DNA of 17,548 bases, taken from positions 1-17,548 of the forward strand of contig CAZAJT010000020.1 of the NCBI GenBank assembly GCA_964485585.1, given 5' to 3'. The notes beneath the pieces were generated by a model. That model was not told the origin of the DNA. It ran no database searches and saw nothing but the letters and a program-made list of their open reading frames with translations. Below are positions 1 through 6,547 of the stretch, one piece after another. The stretch's first letter is position 1, and the number at the start of each line of letters is the position of its first letter. The position numbers were made by a program, and so were the translations under genes. The stretch comes from CAZAJT01 sp964485585. GTDB taxonomy: Bacteria > Patescibacteriota > Microgenomatia > UBA1406 > GWC2-37-13.

Positions 1-1
1 A

Positions 2-1012
2 GATTCTTCTCAGAAACAAGGAACCTTTGATCTGACCAAATCACCTACTGTTATTCCAACCAATACTCCTGTTCCAACAGCAGGAGTAACGGTTAATCCT
101 ACGCAAGGAGTATCGGTAACGATTAGTCCTGAACCGACAAAGGCATCAGACAATGAATGGTATGAATGTGAAGTAGAATCTGACCTTATATACTATAAAA
201 ATTCTCCTTTAGCGAAGGAAATTATTCTGGACATTCCCGGTTATGGAAAGATTGCTGTTGTATCTTATTCACAAGCACCAAATACCTATTTTTTGAGTTC
301 ATCTACGTTTCCGATAAAAGATAGAAGTGGTCTTGCAAAAAAATTAAAAGAAGCATACAATGGAGATTTTACATTACTAGATAAGGCTGATACTCTTAGT
401 ACATGGTTATTGCAGTCGGTCTTTTATGAAGCTCCGTTAAGTGGACAAATTTGGAGCAATCCATGTTATATTACTGGATCTTCTCCATCTCTCTACCTGT
501 ATCCATCTGCAACAACTACTATAACAGTCTTTCCAAATTTACCCGTCACTTATTCATACCCATCGTTAAATGAAGAAAATACCTGGCAATTATCAGGAGT
601 TGAGAAAAGTACCATTCGATTATATTATGAATACAACAAATCAAAAGTTACTCTCAGTAGTAATGAACAAGGATATATAATAGAAAAAGAAATAGTTGAA
701 AAACAAATTAAGAAACTCTCAGTACAACTGCAACTCACTGATAAAGAAACAAACGATTTAATAATAGATGTGAGAAATACTTTAGTAGATATTAAAGATG
801 ATGATTATCGTTATCTGAAAGTATCTATCGCTAACAGATCTGAAGTTGATGATAAATTACCAGTAACGATAACACCAAAACCTGATACCTTCCACAGAAT
901 CCATCTTGTTCTTACCCCGCTGAAAGAGTACGCAACGATAACTCCTCCCATCATTACTCCCTTAAATCGAGATGGGTTTACTGTGATGGAGGTAGGTGTT
1001 TCAATCAAATAA
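2..1012 (+). CDS. Secreted/surface protein of unknown function, 5' end outside window
   Basis: The frame is open from base 2 to the TAA at 1010-1012 (336 visible codons), so this is the C-terminal part of a longer protein; the TTG at 293 is internal, not a start. Visible residues about 14-44 form a Pro/Thr/Val-rich linker (for example VIPTNTPVPTAG), the type of stalk that joins a membrane anchor or signal peptide to an extracytoplasmic domain. A folded region follows with PSLYLYP, then a Tyr/Pro-rich strand, and near the C-terminus ITPKPDT, a following RIHLVL, and RDGFTVMEVG. From memory this order (LYP, PKPDT, R-hydrophobic, GFTV-E-G) resembles a domain of unknown function found in many uncultivated bacteria; I cannot name it. 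There is no LPxTG sorting signal at the C-terminus. The next gene starts 44 nt downstream with its own promoter. Secreted location is inferred from the linker; function is unknown. Confidence 0.75.
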   Translation, partial: DSSQKQGTFDLTKSPTVIPTNTPVPTAGVTVNPTQGVSVTISPEPTKASDNEWYECEVESDLIYYKNSPLAKEIILDIPGYGKIAVVSYSQAPNTYFLSSSTFPIKDRSGLAKKLKEAYNGDFTLLDKADTLSTWLLQSVFYEAPLSGQIWSNPCYITGSSPSLYLYPSATTTITVFPNLPVTYSYPSLNEENTWQLSGVEKSTIRLYYEYNKSKVTLSSNEQGYIIEKEIVEKQIKKLSVQLQLTDKETNDLIIDVRNTLVDIKDDDYRYLKVSIANRSEVDDKLPVTITPKPDTFHRIHLVLTPLKEYATITPPIITPLNRDGFTVMEVGVSIK

Positions 1013-1022
1013 CGTTTTCCTC

Positions 1023-1051
1023 TTGCGTAACGCTGAACTCGCCTATATAAT
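1023..1051 (+). promoter_or_regulatory. Promoter of the deaminase-family gene (leaderless)
   Basis: TTGCGT (1023-1028), a 17-nt spacer and a perfect TATAAT (1046-1051). Only 5 nt separate the -10 box from the ATG at 1057, so transcription should begin at or next to the start codon. No Shine-Dalgarno sequence is present. Confidence 0.7.
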
Positions 1052-1056
1052 GGAAT

Positions 1057-2031
1057 ATGGAAGTAGATAGCATACTCCATAATCTCATTGATCTACACAT
1101 TCATCTTGGTTCTTCTTCTTCGCCTCATTTCTTATGGGAACTAGCGCACGAACAAGGAATCCGATTGCCCGAAAAAAACTACTGGAAATTTATTCACTCT
1201 GTTACGATCACTCGTAAAACCTCGCAGGAAAACTACCATCAGCGATTTGATTTGACGCAATTGATACAATCGTCGCCTTACGGAGTCGAACATTCGGTGC
1301 ATAATGCTATCAGTGCAGCCTATCGGGAAGCAGGCGTATCACTCATCGAGATTCGTCTCAATCCGATGCGCCGGAACAAAGGCGGTGAACACGATCTGGA
1401 TAAAATAATCCTGAGCGCAACGATTGGCATGAAAAAAGCCTGTCTTGAATATCCGGTAAGAGCGGGCATTATTCTTGAAATGGATCGGCGTTTTAATAAA
1501 GAAAAAAATATTATCATTGCACAAAAGGCGGCTGCATTTAAAAATGACGGGGTTGTGGGTATCGATGTTTCTGGACCTGACAATAAAGATTTCAAGATCG
1601 ATAATCTTATTGACGCATTTGATCTTGCCCGTGATGCAGGACTCGGTCTTACGATACATACCGGTGAATTTACTCCAGTAGCAGAAATCTGGGAAGTGAT
1701 GAAGAAATTACGACCTCATAGACTTGGCCATGGAATCCGTTGTGTAGACGATCCTGCATTAATGAGCTATTTAGTTGAAACAAAAACAGTTCTCGAAATA
1801 TGCCCAACTTCTAATACCCGCATCGGAATTGTGAAAGATTGGAATGAAATGGCATCAATTGTAAATACATTAAAAAATAATCAAATCTTTTTTACCATTA
1901 ACTCCGATAGTCCTGAGTTCCTGGAAACGAATGCGAAAAAAGAATTTCAGATACTTTATAGAAAAGGCATTCTTACACTCGATGAAATAAAAAATTGCAT
2001 AAGCTTGGCAAACAAATCAAGTTTTGTATAA
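1057..2031 (+). CDS. Adenosine deaminase family metal-dependent hydrolase (substrate uncertain)
   Basis: 324 aa, the usual length for adenosine/AMP deaminase superfamily TIM barrels. Expected metal and catalytic residues are visible: HIH (H14, H16), THTGE (H201, catalytic E204), RLGHGIR (H225), CPTSN (249-253) and the metal-ligand aspartate D284 in INSDSP. GIDVSGPD (168-175) matches the family's GxDxxGxE loop. The family hydrolytically deaminates adenine nucleosides or bases, usually with Zn(II). Two normally conserved substrate contacts are changed: the Asp of HxHLDG is Gly (G18), and the second Asp of TDDP is Ser (S285). The metal centre looks intact but the substrate may not be adenosine. 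The ATG at 1057 is chosen because a TATAAT box lies 5 nt upstream. It heads a tight block with guaB and guaA, which suits purine salvage. The guaB promoter lies inside its last codons. Confidence 0.88.
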   Translation: MEVDSILHNLIDLHIHLGSSSSPHFLWELAHEQGIRLPEKNYWKFIHSVTITRKTSQENYHQRFDLTQLIQSSPYGVEHSVHNAISAAYREAGVSLIEIRLNPMRRNKGGEHDLDKIILSATIGMKKACLEYPVRAGIILEMDRRFNKEKNIIIAQKAAAFKNDGVVGIDVSGPDNKDFKIDNLIDAFDLARDAGLGLTIHTGEFTPVAEIWEVMKKLRPHRLGHGIRCVDDPALMSYLVETKTVLEICPTSNTRIGIVKDWNEMASIVNTLKNNQIFFTINSDSPEFLETNAKKEFQILYRKGILTLDEIKNCISLANKSSFV

Positions 2032-2032
2032 T
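2005..2032 (+). promoter_or_regulatory. guaB promoter (leaderless, inside the end of the upstream gene)
   Basis: TTGGCA (2005-2010; 5 of 6 to consensus), 16-nt spacer, TATAAT (2027-2032), then 6 nt to ATG at 2039. The -10 box overlaps the stop codon (2029-2031) of the preceding gene. This placement argues that ATG 2039, not TTG 2024, is the real guaB start. Confidence 0.7.
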
Positions 2033-2038
2033 CCATAT

Positions 2039-3154
2039 ATGGAAGAAGGTCTGACATATGACGATATTCTTTTACTACCAAGCTATACCGATTTTAAGCG
2101 GCGTGACGTAACACTCACCACGATGCTTCATCCTAATATAACACTTAAACTTCCTGTTGTCTCAGCACCAATGGATACTGTTACTGAAGACGCGATGGCA
2201 ACTAAACTTGCACAAGTAGGTGGATTGGGAATAATCCATCGCAACCTCACTATAGAATCGCAGACGCAAATGGTGAAAAACGTCAAAACCACCAGCGTTA
2301 CGGATACAGCTTCGGCAGCTGTCGATATGAACGGCTCACTACTTGTTGGCGCCGCAGTCGGAACGGGAGAAGATTTTGAAGAGCGGGTAAGAAATCTCGC
2401 TGAGGCAAAAACAGACTGCATTGTGATCGATTCCGGACACGGGCATACAAAATTTATGATTGATGCAATAAAACGGATAAAAGACTCTTACCCAGATATT
2501 CCTATTATGGCCGGAAACATCGCTACATTTGATGGTGCAAAAGCTTTGATAGGTGCAGGAGTTGATATGCTTCGAGTAGGGATGGGACCGGGTAGTATCT
2601 GCACGACACGCATCATAACCGGCATGGGTGTACCGCAAGTTACTGCTGTTATGGAAGCCGTACGTGCCGCTGCAAATTCAAGCGTTGTCGTAATTGCCGA
2701 TGGGGGTATCAAACAGATTGGCGACATGGCAAAAGCTCTTGCGTTGGGAGCTCACGGGGTAATGTTGGGATCACTCTTTGCCCGCTATGAAGAATCTCCG
2801 GGGGAAATAGTCGAGAAAAATGGGAAAAAGTACAAGCAGTATCGGGGTATGGGTTCGGTTGCCGCAATGAAAAAAGGTGGTGCCGAGCGTTATGGCCAAT
2901 CACGGGATACGGAAGAAAAAAAACTTATCGCAGAAGGAGTCGAAAGCTATGTAGAACTGAAAGGAACGGTCACTGAATTTTTATATCAAATCTCTGGAAG
3001 CTTGAAGTCTTCACTCTACTATCTCGGTTCAAGAAACTTGCAAGAATTTATGATAAAAGCGAAGTTTATTAAAATAAGTAATGCAGCGCTTCTCGAAAGC
3101 CACCCCCACAGCATTAATATTACTGATACGGGTAGCAATTACTTTTCAGAATGA
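2039..3154 (+). CDS. guaB: IMP dehydrogenase lacking CBS domains
   Basis: Catalyses NAD-dependent oxidation of IMP to XMP, the committed step to guanine nucleotides, in the cytoplasm. From ATG 2039 it is 371 aa. Hallmarks: N-terminal LTYDDILLLPSY, VSAPMDTVTE, the catalytic-loop GPGSICTTR (Cys 188 from this ATG), DGGIKQIGDMAKAL, MLGSLFARYEESPGE, and the flap YRGMGS with ERYGQ carrying the Arg-Tyr pair. Typical bacterial enzymes are about 490 aa with a two-CBS (Bateman) insertion after the first beta-alpha units; here only a short linker joins MVKNVK to GSLLVGAAVG, so that nucleotide-sensing module is absent. The ORF can be extended to a TTG at 2024, but TATAAT at 2027-2032 would then fall inside the coding sequence, so the ATG is preferred. 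It overlaps guaA by ATGA, implying translational coupling. Confidence 0.96.
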   Translation: MEEGLTYDDILLLPSYTDFKRRDVTLTTMLHPNITLKLPVVSAPMDTVTEDAMATKLAQVGGLGIIHRNLTIESQTQMVKNVKTTSVTDTASAAVDMNGSLLVGAAVGTGEDFEERVRNLAEAKTDCIVIDSGHGHTKFMIDAIKRIKDSYPDIPIMAGNIATFDGAKALIGAGVDMLRVGMGPGSICTTRIITGMGVPQVTAVMEAVRAAANSSVVVIADGGIKQIGDMAKALALGAHGVMLGSLFARYEESPGEIVEKNGKKYKQYRGMGSVAAMKKGGAERYGQSRDTEEKKLIAEGVESYVELKGTVTEFLYQISGSLKSSLYYLGSRNLQEFMIKAKFIKISNAALLESHPHSINITDTGSNYFSE

Positions 3155-4674
3155 TCGCAATCATTGACTTCGGATCGCAAACCACCCATCTCATCTCCCG
3201 TCGCCTTCGCGAACTGGGTATTCAATCTATAATCCTTACCCCTGAAGCATTTTTGGAAAAAATGAATCAATTATCACTCAAAGGAATTATTATGTCCGGA
3301 GGACCAAAAAGCGTATATCAAAAAAACGCCCCAACTATTGATAAAAAAACATTTGATCTTGGTCTTCCGATACTTGGTATTTGCTACGGTCATCAGCTAC
3401 TCACTCATCTTCTTGGCGGTACGGTGACTGCAGGCAAAAAGAAAGAGTATGGTCCCGCAATGATTCACGTCGTAGGAACTTCCAACCTACTTCCTCAAAC
3501 TTCCAAAGAATTTACTGTCTGGATGTCGCATGGCGATGAAGTTTCATCACCACCACCAGGATTTTCCGTACTTGCAAAAACTACGACAATACCGTGTGCC
3601 GCAATGGCCGACGAAGATAGAAAATTGTATGGTGTTCAATTCCACCCCGAAGTCATTCATACCCAATTTGGGGATCAAATTCTTAAAAACTTTGCAATGA
3701 TATGCAAAATAACAATACAGGAACAAAAAATAGATCATGTATTCGTTAAAAATTTAATTGCGGACATTAAAGATTCGATAAAGGATAAAAGGGTAATAAG
3801 CGCATTATCCGGAGGCGTTGATTCTTCCATCGCCTCACTTCTTGTCTATGAAGCAATTGGAAAAAATCTTATTGCTATTTATGTTGATTCAGGACTCATG
3901 CGCCAAGATGAAACAAAACTGCTTCAAGAAGTGTTTAAAAAACATTTTCAAATGATGATAAAAGTAGTGAATGCGAAAAAGATATTCCTCAATAATCTAA
4001 GAGGGATAACTGATCCGGAGCAGAAAAGGAAAGTTATCGGTAAAACATTTATCGACGTCTTGGAGAGAGAAGCGAGGAGAGTGAAAGCGAAATTTCTTGT
4101 GCAAGGTACCATATATCCTGATGTCATTGAGAGCGCCGGTAGCAAACACTCTTCGAAAATTAAAAGTCACCATAATGTTGGCGGCCTCCCTAAAAAGATG
4201 AAACTTGCTCTCATTGAACCACTACGCACTCTCTACAAGGATGAGGTACGGATTATTGGAACATTATTAGGTTTACCGGAAGAAATTATACATCGCCATG
4301 CGTTTCCCGGTCCTGGATTAGCAATTCGAATGAAAGGCGAAGTCACCGAAAAAAAACTGAACATATTAAGGAAAGCCGACGCAATTCTTCGTGAGGAAAT
4401 TGAACAAGCAAAGCTACCCTATAAGCTTTGGCAAACGCATGCAATTTTCACCGGAGTAAAAACAACAGGAGTACGAGGCGACGAACGCGTATATGGAGAA
4501 ACAATAGCAATTGCCGCTATCGTTGCCAAAGATGCAATGACTGCTCACTGGGCACATCTTCCCTACGATCTTCTTGATAGAATAAGTACACGAATTGTGA
4601 ATGAAGTAAAAGAGGTAAATAGAGTAGTATTTGATATTACGAATAAGCCGCCGGCTACCATGGAATGGGAATAA
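3151..4674 (+). CDS. guaA: GMP synthase (glutamine-hydrolysing)
   Basis: Converts XMP to GMP using glutamine and ATP. 507 aa, close to the roughly 525 aa of E. coli GuaA, so complete. The N-terminal class I glutamine amidotransferase domain (about 1-185) shows GICYGHQ with nucleophile C78 and FHPEV with H165 and E167. The ATP pyrophosphatase domain follows with the P-loop SGGVDSS (220-226). The C-terminal dimerisation domain contains FPGPGLAIR, GVRGDERVYGE and the characteristic ending NKPPATMEWE. The ATG lies in an ATGA overlap with guaB and has neither a good -10 box nor a Shine-Dalgarno sequence in front, so it is probably translated from the guaB transcript by re-initiation. Its 3' end overlaps the next gene by 10 nt. 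Confidence 0.97.
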   Translation: MIAIIDFGSQTTHLISRRLRELGIQSIILTPEAFLEKMNQLSLKGIIMSGGPKSVYQKNAPTIDKKTFDLGLPILGICYGHQLLTHLLGGTVTAGKKKEYGPAMIHVVGTSNLLPQTSKEFTVWMSHGDEVSSPPPGFSVLAKTTTIPCAAMADEDRKLYGVQFHPEVIHTQFGDQILKNFAMICKITIQEQKIDHVFVKNLIADIKDSIKDKRVISALSGGVDSSIASLLVYEAIGKNLIAIYVDSGLMRQDETKLLQEVFKKHFQMMIKVVNAKKIFLNNLRGITDPEQKRKVIGKTFIDVLEREARRVKAKFLVQGTIYPDVIESAGSKHSSKIKSHHNVGGLPKKMKLALIEPLRTLYKDEVRIIGTLLGLPEEIIHRHAFPGPGLAIRMKGEVTEKKLNILRKADAILREEIEQAKLPYKLWQTHAIFTGVKTTGVRGDERVYGETIAIAAIVAKDAMTAHWAHLPYDLLDRISTRIVNEVKEVNRVVFDITNKPPATMEWE

Positions 4675-5288
4675 CAAAGATACTTATCGCAACGCATAAT
4701 CCGGGGAAATTCAAAGAAATTAGCCAAGCACTTTTGAAACTGCTCAATAGAGATGTTAAAATTGTTTCTTTACAAGATATTGGAATCAACAAACAACCGA
4801 AAGAAACAGGCACCACTTTTCAGGAAAATTCGCAACTAAAAGCGCGCTATTATGGAGATCTTACACAACTCCCCACTATATCAGACGATGGAGGTCTGCT
4901 CATTGAAGCGCTCGGTGGCGCACCGGGAGTCAAATCAAGACGGTGGCTCGGACGAGATGCCGAAGATCATGAGTTAATCGCATATACGCTCAAACGACTC
5001 AAAAGCATCCCACAAAAAAAGAGGGCTGTTTATTTTGAAACAGTGATCACCTATTACAATCCTAAAACCAACTATATTGCTTTCGAAATGGGAAGAATAA
5101 AAGGTCACATAGTTGACAAAGTTTATGAGCACTACACAAAAGGCTACCCCTATCGGGCGATTATTCTCTTAGATGTGTATAACAAATATTACGACGAACT
5201 AAGCGTTGAAGAACATGCGGCAGTAAATCATAGGATAATTGCGCTTCGAAGATTACTACCGAAAATTCAGAAGCGTCTGATAGAATAG
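4665..5288 (+). CDS. Divergent Ham1/RdgB-type non-canonical purine NTP pyrophosphatase
   Basis: 207 aa, near the usual 190-210 aa of the family, which hydrolyses (d)ITP and XTP to monophosphates and so keeps deaminated purines out of nucleic acids. Recognisable motifs: THNPGKFKEI (10-19; family TxNxxKxxEi), ETGTTFQENSQLKA (47-60), SDDGGLLIEALGGAPGV (73-89) with the catalytic-type acidic pair, and LSVEEHAAVNHR (179-190; family LsxEEKnxiSHR). Odd points: the base-recognition segment normally reading GFGYDPIF is GYPYRAII (160-167), losing the Asp and Pro; the Lys of EEK is His; SHR is NHR. Nucleotide specificity may therefore differ. The ATG is inside the end of guaA (10-nt overlap), and no separate promoter is seen, so it is part of the guaBA transcript. 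Family assignment is firm; the exact substrate is not. Confidence 0.85.
   Translation: MGITKILIATHNPGKFKEISQALLKLLNRDVKIVSLQDIGINKQPKETGTTFQENSQLKARYYGDLTQLPTISDDGGLLIEALGGAPGVKSRRWLGRDAEDHELIAYTLKRLKSIPQKKRAVYFETVITYYNPKTNYIAFEMGRIKGHIVDKVYEHYTKGYPYRAIILLDVYNKYYDELSVEEHAAVNHRIIALRRLLPKIQKRLIE
5278..5286 (+). promoter_or_regulatory. Extended -10 promoter of serS (leaderless)
   Basis: TGA-TAGAAT, an extended -10 (TGn plus a 5-of-6 hexamer at 5281-5286), located 6 nt before ATG 5293. No convincing -35 box at 16-18 nt, as is common with extended -10 promoters. It overlaps the last codons of the Ham1-like gene. Confidence 0.55.
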
Positions 5289-5292
5289 TCAT

Positions 5293-6543
5293 ATGCTGTC
5301 CATAGATTTCGTCAAAGCAAACAAACAGAAAGTCATCGATGCAGCTAGTAACAAAAAAAGAATAGTTGATGTAGATAAAATACTCCATCTTGATGAGAAA
5401 CGAAGGGAACACGTTCAAAAAGCACAACGCCTTCGAGAAGAACGAAACAATATCTCAAAACAAAAACCAGATCCGTCAACAATACAGAGAGGAAAAGCAT
5501 TAAAAGATGAATTAAAGCAATTAGAATCTATCCTTTCGACGATTGAACTCGAGTTAAATCAACTGCTGCTTCATCTCCCCAATGTTCCTTTGGAAGAGGT
5601 ACCAATAGGAGATGCCACCCAGAATAAAGAATTGAAAAAATGGGGAGAAGCTCCACAATTCTCCTTTGAGCCGAGATCCCACATTGAACTAGGTAAGGCG
5701 CTTGATATTGTCGATCTTGAGCGGGGAGCAAAAGTTTCGGGATTTCGAGGATATTTTCTAAAAAATCAGGGAGCAATGCTTCACTTTGCGCTTCTCATGT
5801 ATGTATTTACAAAAATGGTGAAAAAAGGATACGTTCCTATCATTGCGCCCACAATCGTAAAGGAATTCACCCTCATTGGATCGGGACAATTCCCCTGGGG
5901 AAAGGAAGAGGTATACAAACTGAACGATGAAGATGCTTATCTTGCGGGAACCGCAGAAGTTCCGGTAACGGCACTGCATGCGGGTGAGTTTATCCCGGAG
6001 GCTGAACTACCAAAAAAATACGTGGCATTCTCCTCATGTTTTCGAAAAGAAGCAGGAGCTTATGGAAAAGATACAAAAGGATTGTATCGCGTTCATGAAT
6101 TCTGGAAAGTAGAACAAGTTATTATAACAAAAAACGATTTATCAGAATCAATTCGACTGCACGAGGAACTGCAACAAAATACCGAGGAAATTTTCCAAGA
6201 GCTCGGTATTCCTTATAGAGTTCTTCTTATGGCGACCGGCGATATGGGTGAACCCCAGATAAAAAAATATGACACCGAAGTCTGGATGCCTTCAAGAAAC
6301 AGCTATGGTGAGGCAGCGTCAAACTCACTATTGGGTGATTTTCAGGCAAGAAGATTAAAAATAAAACTGAGAAGGAAAGATGGATCAACAAATTATTGCT
6401 TCACGCTTAACAACACGGCGATCGCGTCTCCTCGCATACTTATCGCAATTCTCGAGAATTACCAGCGCGAAGATGGATCAGTACTCATTCCAAAAGCTCT
6501 GCAACCATTAACCGGCTTCGACGCTATCTCGAACAACTCATAA
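5293..6543 (+). CDS. serS: Seryl-tRNA synthetase
   Basis: Class II synthetase that charges tRNA-Ser with serine. 416 aa, standard length. Residues about 30-98 form the charged, heptad-rich coiled-coil arm that grips the tRNA long variable arm. The catalytic domain shows TAEVPV (220-225; family T-S/A-E-x-P), motif 2 as FRKEAGAYGKDTKGLYRVHEF (250-270), DMGEPQIKKYDTEVWMPS (317-334) and motif 3 with ILENYQREDGSVLIPKAL (386-403). The segment usually HTLNGSGLAVGRT is FTLNNTAIASPRI: the Arg is kept but the Gly-rich loop is replaced, and the usual SSCSNC is ASNSLL, so the sequence is divergent but apparently functional. It is the last gene of the plus block and probably also has its own promoter. It ends 4 nt from the stop of the convergent penicillin-binding protein gene. 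Confidence 0.96.
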   Translation: MLSIDFVKANKQKVIDAASNKKRIVDVDKILHLDEKRREHVQKAQRLREERNNISKQKPDPSTIQRGKALKDELKQLESILSTIELELNQLLLHLPNVPLEEVPIGDATQNKELKKWGEAPQFSFEPRSHIELGKALDIVDLERGAKVSGFRGYFLKNQGAMLHFALLMYVFTKMVKKGYVPIIAPTIVKEFTLIGSGQFPWGKEEVYKLNDEDAYLAGTAEVPVTALHAGEFIPEAELPKKYVAFSSCFRKEAGAYGKDTKGLYRVHEFWKVEQVIITKNDLSESIRLHEELQQNTEEIFQELGIPYRVLLMATGDMGEPQIKKYDTEVWMPSRNSYGEAASNSLLGDFQARRLKIKLRRKDGSTNYCFTLNNTAIASPRILIAILENYQREDGSVLIPKALQPLTGFDAISNNS

Positions 6544-6547
6544 CCTT

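Noticed and set aside
811..1080. 89-codon minus-strand frame overlapping the end of the first gene
   Set aside because: Antisense to conserved C-terminal motifs of the first protein and overlapping the start and promoter of the next gene; no protein similarity recognised.
2024..2038. TTG at 2024 as guaB start
   Set aside because: It would overlap the previous gene and include the TATAAT box in the coding sequence; the added residues (MYNPY) are not part of the conserved IMP dehydrogenase N-terminus.
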